Origin: Tropicimonas isoalkanivorans
Lineage (GTDB): Bacteria; Pseudomonadota; Alphaproteobacteria; Rhodobacterales; Rhodobacteraceae
Length of the DNA: 64,000 nt
Reading direction: 5' to 3'
Assembly (NCBI RefSeq): GCF_900112335.1
Contig: NZ_FOLG01000003.1
Span: forward strand, 310,001 to 374,000
Part shown: positions 44,297 to 52,885 of the stretch, in pieces
How positions within the stretch are numbered: the first letter of the stretch is position 1
Layout of the letters: every line of letters starts with the position of its first letter
Made by a program: the position numbers and the translations under genes
Notes under the pieces: model-generated
The model's database searches: none
What the model was told of the DNA's origin: nothing
What the model saw: only the letters and a program-made list of their open reading frames with translations

Positions 44297-45498
44297 CAGG
44301 CTGCCTCGAAAATCGCGGCCATGCCCTGACCGCCGCCGACGCACATGGTCTCCAGTCCGCGTTTTGCCCCCTGCCGCTTCATCTGGTGCAGCAACGTCGT
44401 CATGATGCGCGTGCCCGTGGCGCCGATGGGATGACCCAGCGAGATCCCTGAGCCGTTGACATTGACCCGGGGATCGTTGGCGTCCAGATCCCAGGACTTC
44501 AGCACTGCAAGAACCTGCGCCGCGAATGCCTCGTTGACCTCGATCAGATCCAAATCGGAAAGGCTCAACCCGGATTTCTGCAGCACCTTCGCTGTCGCGG
44601 GCACCGGGCCGATACCCATGCGCGCCGGATCGCACCCGACGGCGGCCCAGCCGCCGAAGAATGCGATGGGCTTCAGACCAAGAGCCTCGAGCCGCTCCTC
44701 TGCCACGATCAGGCAGGCAGACGCCGCGTCGTTCTGCTGGCTGGCGTTTCCGGCCGTCACGGTGCCATCCTTCATGACGGCACGCAGCCCTGCCAGGCTC
44801 TCGGCCGAGGTTTCCGGGCGGATGCCTTCGTCGCGGGCCACGACGACGGGATCGCCCTTTCGCTGCGGCACCTCGACGGGCACGACCTCGTCGTCGAAGC
44901 GACCCTCGACCCATGCGGCGGCTGCCTTGCGGTGACTTGCCGCGGCGAGGGTATCCGACGCCTCCCGGGTGATCGCGTGATCTTTCGCCAGGTTCTCGGC
45001 GGTCTCGACCATGCCCGAGATCACACCGTAGCGCTCAACGGGCTGCGAGCGTTCGCGTCCACGATCCAGCCGGTCGTAAAATTTCACTGTCCCGGCGCGC
45101 GCGCCCCAGCGCATGTCGGTCGAGTAGTACTCGATCCGGCTCATGTTTTCGACGCCGCCCGCCAAAACCACGTCACAGGCGCCGCTCTCCACCATCATCG
45201 CCGCCGTGGCAATTGACTGCAGTCCGCCGCCGCAGCGCCGGTCCAACTGCATTCCGGGCACGGTCTCAGGCAGTCCGGCCGACAGAGCCAGCCAGCGTCC
45301 AATGCAGGGCGTCTCGGAATTGGCATAGGACTGGGCGAAGACGAGGTCTTCGATGGCGCCCGGGTCTATGCCGCTGCGCGCGATCACCGCCCGGACCACC
45401 GCCGCGCCCAGATCCTCGACTGGCAGATCACGGAACGCACCGCCGAAACGGCCGATGGGAGAGCGGAGAGGGGCGACAATGGCGGCGCGGCGGGACAT
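44296..45498 (-). CDS. Acetyl-CoA C-acyltransferase (thiolase)
   Basis: 400 residues. Nucleophilic Cys at about 89 in DRRCGGGLQS (most thiolases have N-x-x-C-x-S/A-G), His at about 356 in GHPIGATG, and second Cys at about 386 in CVGGGQGMA; NASQQNDAAS and NEAFAAQ are also kept. It cleaves 3-oxoacyl-CoA with CoA to release acetyl-CoA (or propionyl-CoA), the last step of a beta-oxidation cycle. It is the only thiolase in the window. GAGG precedes the ATG. Divergent from the SDR-CoA-transferase operon with an operator copy between. Confidence 0.95.
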   Translation of the reverse strand: MSRRAAIVAPLRSPIGRFGGAFRDLPVEDLGAAVVRAVIARSGIDPGAIEDLVFAQSYANSETPCIGRWLALSAGLPETVPGMQLDRRCGGGLQSIATAAMMVESGACDVVLAGGVENMSRIEYYSTDMRWGARAGTVKFYDRLDRGRERSQPVERYGVISGMVETAENLAKDHAITREASDTLAAASHRKAAAAWVEGRFDDEVVPVEVPQRKGDPVVVARDEGIRPETSAESLAGLRAVMKDGTVTAGNASQQNDAASACLIVAEERLEALGLKPIAFFGGWAAVGCDPARMGIGPVPATAKVLQKSGLSLSDLDLIEVNEAFAAQVLAVLKSWDLDANDPRVNVNGSGISLGHPIGATGTRIMTTLLHQMKRQGAKRGLETMCVGGGQGMAAIFEAA

Positions 45499-45612
45499 GG
45501 GAAACCTCGGTCTTTTGTGCGCGAAGGGCGCGTGGATCGCCCTTGATGTGCGCAGTCAACGGCTGTCGTCCAGCGACCAGCAGACGAAACGGGCCCGCGA
45601 GCCCACACTCTG

Positions 45613-45622
45613 CGCATATGTG
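45613..45622. promoter_or_regulatory. CACATATGTG-type operator copy (CGCATATGTG)
   Basis: One mismatch to the recurring palindrome, in the 207-base divergent gap between the thiolase (45498) and the SDR (45706). The rest of the gap shows nothing else recognisable. Confidence 0.55.
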
Positions 45623-45705
45623 ATGAAGTCGGCCGGGGCCTTCCTCGCCAGCGACACGCGCTCCTAACGTCCGCGTCGTCCGAAGCCGTCGTCACGAGGT
45701 CAACC

Positions 45706-46479
45706 ATGCCGTCCAAACTCTTCGACCTGACCGGGAAGGTCGCCATTGTCACCGGGTCGTCCCGCGGGCTGGGCTTAGCCAGCGCCCGCGGGCTGGCCGA
45801 GCATGGCGCCAAAGTGGTGATCTCCGGCCGCAAGTCGACTCCCTGCGACGAGGCGGCTGCGCAGATCCGCGCAGAGGGAGGCCAGGCCATAGCCCAGCCC
45901 TGCAACATCGGCCGCAAGGACGAGATCGATGCATTGGTCGGGCGCGCGATCGACGCATGGGGCCGCGTCGACATCGTCATGGCCAATGCTGCCATCCACC
46001 CGTGGATCGGCAGCGCGCTGGAGCTTGAGGACGCGACTTTCGACAAGTTCATGCAGGTGAACGTGCTGTCCAGCCTCTGGCTCGTGCAGGGCACCTTTCC
46101 CGGCATGATCGAACGCGGCTGGGGCCGGTTCATCTCGGTGGGTTCGATCGTCGGCCGCGTGGGTGACGCCGTGACCGGCACCTACGGGCTGACCAAGGCC
46201 GCCGACATGCAGATGGTGCGCAACCTTGCTTGCGAATTCGGGGCGAAGGGGATTACCGCAAACTGCATCGCACCGGGAACCTTCCGGACGGAGATGGCGC
46301 GCACCCAATGGGAAGACGGGGCGATGGTGGAGTGGTACTGCGGCCGCAATCCCTCGGCCCGCTTCGGCGAGCCCGAAGAGATCGCGGGCCTTGCGGTGCT
46401 GCTTGCCTCGCCGTCGGGCGGCTACATCAACGGGCAGACCATTCACGCCGATGGCGGCCACACGATCAGTTTTCGCTGA
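45706..46479 (+). CDS. SDR-family oxidoreductase
   Basis: 257 residues. TGSSRGLG for cofactor binding, ANAAIHPW (a variant of NNAG), SVGSIVGRVG and the catalytic YGLTK, then NCIAPGTFRTEM and the end INGQTIHADGGHTISFR. VVISGRKS after strand 2 suggests NADP(H). GAGG precedes the ATG. It is followed by a CoA-transferase that starts 2 bases after its stop. Confidence 0.88.
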   Translation: MPSKLFDLTGKVAIVTGSSRGLGLASARGLAEHGAKVVISGRKSTPCDEAAAQIRAEGGQAIAQPCNIGRKDEIDALVGRAIDAWGRVDIVMANAAIHPWIGSALELEDATFDKFMQVNVLSSLWLVQGTFPGMIERGWGRFISVGSIVGRVGDAVTGTYGLTKAADMQMVRNLACEFGAKGITANCIAPGTFRTEMARTQWEDGAMVEWYCGRNPSARFGEPEEIAGLAVLLASPSGGYINGQTIHADGGHTISFR

Positions 46480-46480
46480 C

Positions 46481-47572
46481 ATGGGACAGCTAGAGGGACT
46501 CAAGGTGCTGGACCTTACCAGCTTCATTCCCGGCCCTTTCCTGACGCTGGCGCTTGCCGATCACGGCGCTCAGGTCACCAAGATAGAGATGCCGCCCGGC
46601 GGGGACGCCTATCGCCAGACCGGACTCGCGCAAGGCGGGCATACTGCGCTCTTCCGGGCTTACAACCGCGGCAAGGACAGCCTTGCTTTGAACCTGAAGG
46701 ATCCGGCGGACCGCGCGCGGTTCCTTGCTTTGGCCGACGACGCGGACGTGATCGTCGAGGGGGCGCGGCCCGGTGTCGCCAGACGGCTGGGGGTCGACTA
46801 CGACACGATTAGCGCCCGTAACCCGCGCATCGTCTATTGCTCGATCAGCGCCTTCGGACAGGACGGCCCGGACGTGGCGCGACCGGCACACGACCTTGGT
46901 CTGGCGGGAGCGACGGGTTTCCTCTCGATGAACCTCGGTTCGGACGGCCGCCCGACGATCCCCGCGATCCCCGTGTCGGATGTCACCGCCGGACTCTTCG
47001 GCCTGTCGGGCGTGCTGATGGCCCTGCTCGGACGCGAAAGGACGGGTAAAGGCGACTTTCTCGACATCTCGATGCAGGAGACGCTTCTCGCCTCAATGCT
47101 CAACATCCTGCCGCCGGCACTGACCGAAGACCGTCAGCCCGACCCGCGCCAGGAGAGGACCACCGGCGGCGCCGCGTTCTACGCGCTGTACGACTGCGCC
47201 GATGGTCGGCAGATCGCCCTCGCCGGGCAGGAACCGAAGTTCGTGACCGCGCTTCTCGGGCATCTCGGCCGGACGGACCTCGCCGATCTGTGTCAAAGCC
47301 CCGGCCCGCACCAGGCTCCGGTCTTCGCGCTGCTGACGCAAACCTTCGGCGAAATGACGGCATCGGAGGCAGGCGCGCTTTGCGATCGGCTGGACCTGTG
47401 CTGGGGGCCGGTCAATTCACTGCCCGAGGCGCTGGTCGATCCGCAGATCGTCGCGCGTGGCCTGATCCTGACGGCACCCGACGGGACCCGTCATGTCGGC
47501 ACCCCGATCCGGTTCCGGAACCAGCCCGCCGACCTGTCACTCGACGCACCGCAGCTGGATGCGGACGCGTGA
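46481..47572 (+). CDS. CaiB/BaiF family III CoA-transferase
   Basis: 363 residues, at the short end for the family. It begins QLEGLKVLDLTSFIPGP, then GAQVTKIEMPPGGDAYRQ, FRAYNRGKDSLALNL and RPAHDLGLAGATGFLSM, where the Asp after RPAH aligns with the catalytic residue. The spacing SDR to CoA-transferase is 1 base. The CDS is followed by a 130-base leader that holds an operator-like site before the third ACAD pair. Confidence 0.88.
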   Translation: MGQLEGLKVLDLTSFIPGPFLTLALADHGAQVTKIEMPPGGDAYRQTGLAQGGHTALFRAYNRGKDSLALNLKDPADRARFLALADDADVIVEGARPGVARRLGVDYDTISARNPRIVYCSISAFGQDGPDVARPAHDLGLAGATGFLSMNLGSDGRPTIPAIPVSDVTAGLFGLSGVLMALLGRERTGKGDFLDISMQETLLASMLNILPPALTEDRQPDPRQERTTGGAAFYALYDCADGRQIALAGQEPKFVTALLGHLGRTDLADLCQSPGPHQAPVFALLTQTFGEMTASEAGALCDRLDLCWGPVNSLPEALVDPQIVARGLILTAPDGTRHVGTPIRFRNQPADLSLDAPQLDADA

Positions 47573-47612
47573 AACCGGGCCTTCACTTCCGATGGGCGCG
47601 ACGGCGCCCCAA

Positions 47613-47622
47613 CACATCCGTG
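47613..47622. promoter_or_regulatory. Variant operator copy (CACATCCGTG)
   Basis: CAC and GTG arms kept with two central mismatches. It lies in the leader between the CoA-transferase (47572) and the ACAD pair (47703), suggesting an internal promoter. Confidence 0.35.
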
Positions 47623-47702
47623 GAAAACGTCGTGCCTCCGTGGCAATCGCCGCCCACCCGGTCGATCATCGTTCACAGAACCGCAAATCCGGGGGCCCGC
47701 AC

Positions 47703-48911
47703 GTGAGCGCGACCACACCAGACGAAATCGGGGATTTCAGGCAGGAGGTACGCGACTTCCTGAAAGAGAATCTGCCTGACGACATGGCACACCGCGGCCG
47801 CAATGGCTTTCTGGCCGCCCGCGAGGACTCGCTGGGCTGGCAGCAAATCCTTGCCAAAAAGGGCTGGTCGGTGCCGCACTGGCCAGAGGAACACGGCGGT
47901 CCGGGCTGGAGCGCGATGCAGCGATATGTCTTCGACGAGGAATGCTATCTGGCGGGCGCCCCAACCATCAACATTGGCGGCGTCGGACTGGTCGCGCCGG
48001 TGATACAGGCCTTCGGCACCCAAGAGCAGAAGGATCGATTCCTGCCGCCGATCCGCAATGGCGAGGTGTTCTGGATTCAGGGGTTTTCAGAACCCTCCGC
48101 CGGGTCCGATCTTGCCTCGCTGCGCACCACGGCGGTTCGGCAAGGCGACGAGTATGTCATCAACGGTCAGAAGATCTGGACCTCGCACGGGCTATTCGGC
48201 GACTGGAACTTCATGCTGGCCCGCACCGACCCGGAGGCGAAGAAGCAGGCCGGGATCTCGTTTTTCCTGATCGACGTCAAGACGCCGGGCCTGACGATCC
48301 GACCAATAGAGAGCCTCGAAGGCTCACACCACCTTACCGAGGTCTTTTACGACGATGTGCGCGTGCCGGTTTCGAACCGCGTCGGCGAAGAGAACAAGGG
48401 CTGGGACTACACCAAATACTTGCTGTTCAACGAACGCGCCTTTTACGGCGCGGAGGCGCCGTCGCTGAAGCGTTACCTTGCCAAGATCAAGACCTATGCC
48501 CGTCGCGAGACTGTGGATGGCCGGCCACTTATCGAAAACTGCACCTTCGCCACGCGTCTGGCCGAACTGGAGCTGGAGGTCATGGCGGTGGACATGACCG
48601 TGAGCCGCGTGATCGCCCACGGCCTGACTGAGCGCAACGGCGGCAATGCCGTCGGCTCGATTCTGAAAGTCCGCGGAACGGAACTGGCTCAGAAGCTGAC
48701 CGATCTTCTGGTCGAGACGATCGGCGACTATGGGGCCTATGCCTATCCCGACACCAACGAGGAACCCGAGATGCGGGACATGCCACATGCGGGGCCGAAC
48801 TATGCGCCGGGCCTCTTTGCCGAGCTGATCTACCGGCGTGCTGCTTCGATCTACGGTGGCGCCAACGAAGTGCAGCGGAACATCATCGCCAAGACCCTGT
48901 TCCGATTCTGA
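47703..48911 (+). CDS. Acyl-CoA dehydrogenase, long catalytic-type subunit of a heteromeric pair
   Basis: 402 residues. FSEPSAGSDLASLRTTAV, NGQKIWTSHG and the C-terminal YGGANEVQRNIIAKT with Gly at the classical Glu position. The inferred base is Glu at about 244 (LLFNERAF), as in the other two long subunits. GTG start at 47703 gives a normal ACAD N terminus; an in-frame ATG at 47592 would add 37 Arg/Ala-rich residues and cover the operator-like site, so I disfavour it. The partner is at 48924. Confidence 0.88.
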   Translation: MSATTPDEIGDFRQEVRDFLKENLPDDMAHRGRNGFLAAREDSLGWQQILAKKGWSVPHWPEEHGGPGWSAMQRYVFDEECYLAGAPTINIGGVGLVAPVIQAFGTQEQKDRFLPPIRNGEVFWIQGFSEPSAGSDLASLRTTAVRQGDEYVINGQKIWTSHGLFGDWNFMLARTDPEAKKQAGISFFLIDVKTPGLTIRPIESLEGSHHLTEVFYDDVRVPVSNRVGEENKGWDYTKYLLFNERAFYGAEAPSLKRYLAKIKTYARRETVDGRPLIENCTFATRLAELELEVMAVDMTVSRVIAHGLTERNGGNAVGSILKVRGTELAQKLTDLLVETIGDYGAYAYPDTNEEPEMRDMPHAGPNYAPGLFAELIYRRAASIYGGANEVQRNIIAKTLFRF

Positions 48912-48923
48912 GGAAGACATCCG

Positions 48924-50060
48924 ATGTTCGAGGAAGCCAGCCCCGACCTCACCGACGAGCAGCGCATGATCCTGGACGGCGCAAACCGCTTCGTTACCGA
49001 GATTTGCCCGTTCGAGAAACGCCGCGAGGCCACAAAAGCCGGTGTCACGCTGGACCGCACGGTCTGGGGGCAGATGGCCGAACTGGGCTGGTTCGGCCTT
49101 GGCCTGTCCGAAGAGGCGGGCGGCTTCGGCGGCACGCTTGAGGACGTTGCACTGATCGCCGAGACGCTGGGCCGGGGACAGGTCTTGGAACCGTTCACGA
49201 TGTGCGCGGTCTTTCCGGCGCGCCTGCTGGTCGGAATTGGCGGTCAGACCGACCTGATCGAAAAGATCGTCTCCGGGGAAAAGCTGGTCGCAGTTGCCCA
49301 TTCGGAGCCGGATGCGCGGGGCGATGTGACCCGCATCGCCGTGACCGCGTCCCCCGAAGGCGGCGGATTCCGGCTGGACGGCCTCAAGTCTCTGGTGGTG
49401 GGCGGGGATCACGCCGATGTCCTTCTGGTGACCGCCCGCCTGCCGGACGGCAGCCTGGGCCTGTTCCGCCTCGCGCGCCACAGCGAGAGTGTCACCACGG
49501 AAGGGACCCGGCTAGCCGACTGGACGTCGGGCCTCGACCTGCGGTTCACCTCGGCCATCGCCGAACGGATCGCCTCGGGAGATGCCATGGCGCATGCGCT
49601 TGCGGCGGCGCGGGACGAGGCGGTGACCATGCTGTGCGCCGAATGCGTGGGCGCAATGGACGGCACGATCCAGGTCACCGCGCCCTACATCAGCGAGCGG
49701 CGGCAGTTCGGCGTGCCCCTTTCATCCTTCCAGGCCTTGCAGCATCGGATGGCGGACATGGCGGCCGACCTGACCATCGCCCGGTCCGCGGTTTTGCGGG
49801 CGCTCTCTTTCCTTGGGGCGCCTTCGGCTGAGCGCGCCGCGCAGGTGGCCGGGTGCAAGGCGCTGGTGCAGCGGTTGGGCCGGTGGACGACGCAGCAGGG
49901 CATCCAGCTGCATGGCGGCTATGGCATCACCGAAGAATACCAGGTCGGCCAATACCACAAGCGGCTGCTTGTCACCGATGCGATGTTCGGCAGCCGGGAC
50001 GTCAACCTTTCCCGTTACACCGGGCACATGCTGTCCCGCATGATGGAAGCTGCGCAGTGA
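48924..50060 (+). CDS. Acyl-CoA dehydrogenase, short partner subunit of a heteromeric pair
   Basis: 378 residues. It has the short-subunit ending QLHGGYGITEEYQVGQYHKR and a divergent middle domain without the SEP-x-AGSD loop, matching the genes at 6079 and 13683. GAGGAAG precedes the ATG, 12 bases after the long subunit. The flavoprotein gene that follows starts inside its stop codon (GTGA). Confidence 0.88.
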   Translation: MFEEASPDLTDEQRMILDGANRFVTEICPFEKRREATKAGVTLDRTVWGQMAELGWFGLGLSEEAGGFGGTLEDVALIAETLGRGQVLEPFTMCAVFPARLLVGIGGQTDLIEKIVSGEKLVAVAHSEPDARGDVTRIAVTASPEGGGFRLDGLKSLVVGGDHADVLLVTARLPDGSLGLFRLARHSESVTTEGTRLADWTSGLDLRFTSAIAERIASGDAMAHALAAARDEAVTMLCAECVGAMDGTIQVTAPYISERRQFGVPLSSFQALQHRMADMAADLTIARSAVLRALSFLGAPSAERAAQVAGCKALVQRLGRWTTQQGIQLHGGYGITEEYQVGQYHKRLLVTDAMFGSRDVNLSRYTGHMLSRMMEAAQ

Positions 50061-51031
50061 GGACCCGCATTACCGAGCTGCTCGGCATCCGCCACCCCGT
50101 CGTGCAGGGCGGGATGCAATGGGTCGGGCGGGCCGAGCTGGCTGCTGCGGTGTCCAACGCCGGAGGGCTGGGGATCGTCACCGCCCTGACCCAGCCCACG
50201 CCGGAAGATTTGTCAGCCGAGATTACGCGTTGCCGCAGCATGACCGACAAGCCCTTCGGCGTGAACCTGACGATCCTGCCGACGTTGCGGCAGACCCCCT
50301 ATGACGACTACCTCGCCGCGGCGCTGGATGCAGGCGTCACCGTGATCGAGACAGCGGGGCGCAGTCCCGAGCCCTACATGGAACGAATCAAGGCCGCAGG
50401 CGCCAAGGTGATCCACAAGTGCACCTCGGTGCGCCACGCGCTGACGGCCGAAAGAATTGGAGTGGACGCAGTCAGCGTGGACGGATTCGAATGCGCCGGG
50501 CACCCGGGCGAGGACGACGTGCCGAACCTCATCCTTCTGCCGCGCGCCGCGGACGGCCTGTCGATACCGTTTCTGGCTTCGGGCGGCATCGCGGACGGCC
50601 GCGGCCTTGCCGCGGCGCTGGTGCTGGGCGCCGATGGCGTGAACATGGGCACGCGCTTCATGGCGACGGCCGAGGCGCCGATCCACGAGAATGTGAAGCG
50701 CCGCATCGTCGAGGCGAGCGAACTGGACACGGTGCACCTTCTGCGCCCCCTGCGGAACACGGCACGATATTTCAGGAATTCTGTGGCCGAGGAAGTGCGC
50801 GACGTCGAGAAGGCCCGCGGCCCGGATTTGGCCATCGGCGACGTGGCACCGCTCATCGCGGGGGCACGGGGACGGAAGGTCTACGAGGGCGGCGATCTCG
50901 ATGCCGGTGTCTGGACGGCCGGCCTTGCCGCCGGCTTGATCCACGACATTCCGACCTGCGAGGTCCTGATTGAGCGGATGGTCTCGGAAGCCGAGGCAAT
51001 TCTACGCGCGCGGTTCGCCCTTTTCGAGTGA
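50057..51031 (+). CDS. Nitronate monooxygenase-like FMN protein
   Basis: 324 residues, paralogue of the protein at 43310: TRITELLGIRHPVVQGGM, NAGGLGIVTALTQ, PFGVNLTILPT, HKCTSVRHALTAERIGVDAV, the His region FECAGHPGEDD, GGIADGRGLAAALVLGA and GTRFMATAEAPIHE. GTG start overlapping the ACAD stop. It sits downstream of an ACAD pair, whereas its paralogue follows the thiolase, which suggests a role tied to acyl-CoA chemistry rather than chance. Confidence 0.86.
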   Translation: MRTRITELLGIRHPVVQGGMQWVGRAELAAAVSNAGGLGIVTALTQPTPEDLSAEITRCRSMTDKPFGVNLTILPTLRQTPYDDYLAAALDAGVTVIETAGRSPEPYMERIKAAGAKVIHKCTSVRHALTAERIGVDAVSVDGFECAGHPGEDDVPNLILLPRAADGLSIPFLASGGIADGRGLAAALVLGADGVNMGTRFMATAEAPIHENVKRRIVEASELDTVHLLRPLRNTARYFRNSVAEEVRDVEKARGPDLAIGDVAPLIAGARGRKVYEGGDLDAGVWTAGLAAGLIHDIPTCEVLIERMVSEAEAILRARFALFE

Positions 51032-51055
51032 AGGTTGCCGGGAGCCCGGCACCTT
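51031..51055 (+). terminator. Hairpin at end of the ACAD-flavoprotein operon
   Basis: Stem AAGGTTGCCGGG with CCCGGCACCTT (one bulged T) directly at the stop codon, loop of 2 bases. No T run follows, so it may be a terminator or only an mRNA 3' stabiliser. Confidence 0.4.
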
Positions 51056-51112
51056 GCGTCGGCGGCCGAGGAAGGCGCAACGAACATCTGCCGCGACGGG
51101 ACAGCGGCAACT

Positions 51113-51124
51113 GCGCATATGCGC
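51113..51124. promoter_or_regulatory. Palindrome GCGCATATGCGC, variant operator
   Basis: Perfect 12-bp palindrome with the CATATG core and symmetric A-to-G/T-to-C changes from CACATATGTG. It lies about 95 bases upstream of the GntR-type site in the same gap, before the UGSC operon. Confidence 0.4.
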
Positions 51125-51214
51125 GGCCAGCTGGCCTTGCCCTCTTCGAAGGCGACCGGCCCATAATCTGGAAACGCCTTAAAAAACGTTGACGGACCAA
51201 ACTGCTCCCATTAT

Positions 51215-51230
51215 GCATATTACATGTAAC
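51215..51230. promoter_or_regulatory. GntR-type operator upstream of the UGSC operon
   Basis: GCATATTACATGTAAC, containing the exact 10-bp palindrome TTACATGTAA (51220-51229), 53 bases before the UGSC gene start. Close copies occur at the GntR gene promoter (56390) and upstream of the isomerase (32901). FadR/FCD-type GntR proteins bind short palindromes of this kind. Confidence 0.65.
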
Positions 51231-51282
51231 ATGTAGATTCGGGTCGTAAGAGCCGATCAACCCGCAGAAAGGGATCCGAACC

Positions 51283-51846
51283 ATGACAAAGGGCTACGTC
51301 CTCGATCCGACCGGTTTCCGAACGGACGACAACGAAGACGCCGGGCCGCCTCTGCCCGGCCTGAAAGGCGCCGTGATTGGTTTCCGCGTCGATGAACTCT
51401 GGCGGTCTTGGGACTGGGTCAGCGAGATCTGGGCAGAGATGCTGCGCCAAGAAGGCGCCGAAGTGCGCTTCTGGCGCGCGGGCGGTCGCACGGGGCCGGT
51501 GGGCGAAAAGGTGATCCGGGAACTCGACGAGTTCACCGACGAGCTCGACGCCTTCGTCGTAGGCTTGGCGAACTGCGGCTCCTGTACTTCCTGGACAATT
51601 CACGACGCCCTTTGGGGCAAAAAGAAAGGCTTGCCGACCGTGGCGGTCGCCACCCGGCACTTCGACGAACTGTCGCAGAACCTCGCCCGCCGCGGCGGCG
51701 AGTCCGCCCTGCGCCGCCACATCCTGCCCTACCCCCTCGACATCCGTCAGAAGGCTGAAGTTCATGACATTGCAAAAGACCACTATCGACCGTTCCTGCG
51801 GACCTTCGGGTTGCGAGATAGACTGGCTGTCGAGCCAGCGGCATGA
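51283..51846 (+). CDS. UGSC-family protein (Cys form, CGSC motif)
   Basis: 187 residues, soluble, no signal peptide. Residues 98-101 are CGSC in LANCGSCTSWTIHD. The UGSC family is named for a Sec-Gly-Ser-Cys motif in selenoproteins; here the first position is Cys. A leading strand (KGAVIGFRVDELW), amphipathic helix and second strand before the motif suggest a redox-type alpha/beta fold. Function unknown; the CxxC-like motif suggests thiol or selenol chemistry. AAAGGGA precedes the ATG. The partner gene starts 83 bases inside this one. In the fused homologue at 60303 the same motif reads DCGSCTSWLIHD. An upstream GntR-type site suggests substrate-induced expression. Confidence 0.82.
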   Translation: MTKGYVLDPTGFRTDDNEDAGPPLPGLKGAVIGFRVDELWRSWDWVSEIWAEMLRQEGAEVRFWRAGGRTGPVGEKVIRELDEFTDELDAFVVGLANCGSCTSWTIHDALWGKKKGLPTVAVATRHFDELSQNLARRGGESALRRHILPYPLDIRQKAEVHDIAKDHYRPFLRTFGLRDRLAVEPAA

Positions 51847-52885
51847 GGCAGAGCTGACTCACGAGTCCTTCAATGCCTTTGCAATGGAGCAGGGGTGGGG
51901 TGACGGGCTGCCACTGATCCCGCCGACCGAGGCGCGGGTCCGAGGGATGATTGCGCAGAGCGGGCGGTTCCCGGACGAGGTGGTTGCCGTCATGCTGCCG
52001 CTGCGGGCCGAGGCCACCGTCGAGAAAATCGCGATCAACGCGGTCATGGCGGGCGCGCCGCCCGAGGCGATGCCGCTTCTGATCGCCACGGTCGAGGCCA
52101 TGACCGATCCGAAATTCGAGCTTGCCTCGCTGAACGCCACGACGGGGTCCGTCGTGCCGGCCATGATCATCAACGGACCGATCCGACACAAGCTGAAGAT
52201 CCCCTTCGGCGCCGGGTGCCTTGGCGGTGTTGCCGGTCACGCGCCAGCCATCGGTCGGGCGATTCGCCTGCTGATCCGCAACGTGGCCGGCCAGCAGATC
52301 GACGTGACCTCGCAAAGCACCTACGGCACTCCGGGCCGCGTCGCGGGCATCGTCTTCGGCGAATGGGAAGAGAAGTCCCCCTGGGCGCCGCTGGCCGAAC
52401 GGCTGGGCGTCAAGGGGGACGCCGTGACGGTCTACGGAGCGATGGGCACCGCCAACATCTGCGATATGATCGGCAACACCGCCGACCATTTCCTCCAGAT
52501 CATCGGCAAAAGCCTCGCCTATCCGGGGGCCAACGGGTTCCTGCCGTCGTCGCAATGGTCCGAGGTTCTGGTCGCCATCAATCCGGTTTGGGCCGAGGTG
52601 GTCGGCAAAGCTTATCCGAACCCCGAAGACGTGCAGCAGAAACTGTACGATTACGCCTCGATCCCAATCGACTTCCTCGATCCGGTCTACAAGGAACCGA
52701 TAGAGCGTATCGGGCGCCTGAAGAACGGGCGTGTCCATCTGATCCAGAAGCCCGAAGAGGTATTCTTCATGGTGGCGGGCGGCATGGGTGGCCTGCACGC
52801 GGCAATGCTGCATTCCTGGGGCACCTGCCTCACAACCACGCGGGCAATTCCCCAGGTGGCGGACACGGAAACGGCGGCGGCATGA
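51764..52885 (+). CDS. Partner protein of the UGSC family, unknown function
   Basis: 373 residues, not recognised as a named enzyme. The conserved blocks, shared with the C-terminal part of the fused protein at 60303, are GWGDGLPLIPPTEARVRGMI, EATVEKIAINAVMAGAPPEA, NGPIRHKLKIPFG with GHAPAIGRAIRLLIRN, and KSPWAPL. No signal peptide and no membrane helix are evident. The N terminus has SCGPSGCEIDW, two Cys. The ATG at 51764 lies 83 bases inside the UGSC gene, an unusually long overlap; no good later start is visible, so the true start is uncertain. Fusion in the paralogue says that the two proteins act together. Confidence 0.75.
   Translation: MTLQKTTIDRSCGPSGCEIDWLSSQRHEAELTHESFNAFAMEQGWGDGLPLIPPTEARVRGMIAQSGRFPDEVVAVMLPLRAEATVEKIAINAVMAGAPPEAMPLLIATVEAMTDPKFELASLNATTGSVVPAMIINGPIRHKLKIPFGAGCLGGVAGHAPAIGRAIRLLIRNVAGQQIDVTSQSTYGTPGRVAGIVFGEWEEKSPWAPLAERLGVKGDAVTVYGAMGTANICDMIGNTADHFLQIIGKSLAYPGANGFLPSSQWSEVLVAINPVWAEVVGKAYPNPEDVQQKLYDYASIPIDFLDPVYKEPIERIGRLKNGRVHLIQKPEEVFFMVAGGMGGLHAAMLHSWGTCLTTTRAIPQVADTETAAA

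Noticed and set aside
51283-51846. UGSC protein as an actual selenoprotein
   Set aside because: The motif position is encoded by a Cys codon, not TGA, in both UGSC genes, and no SECIS-like need arises.
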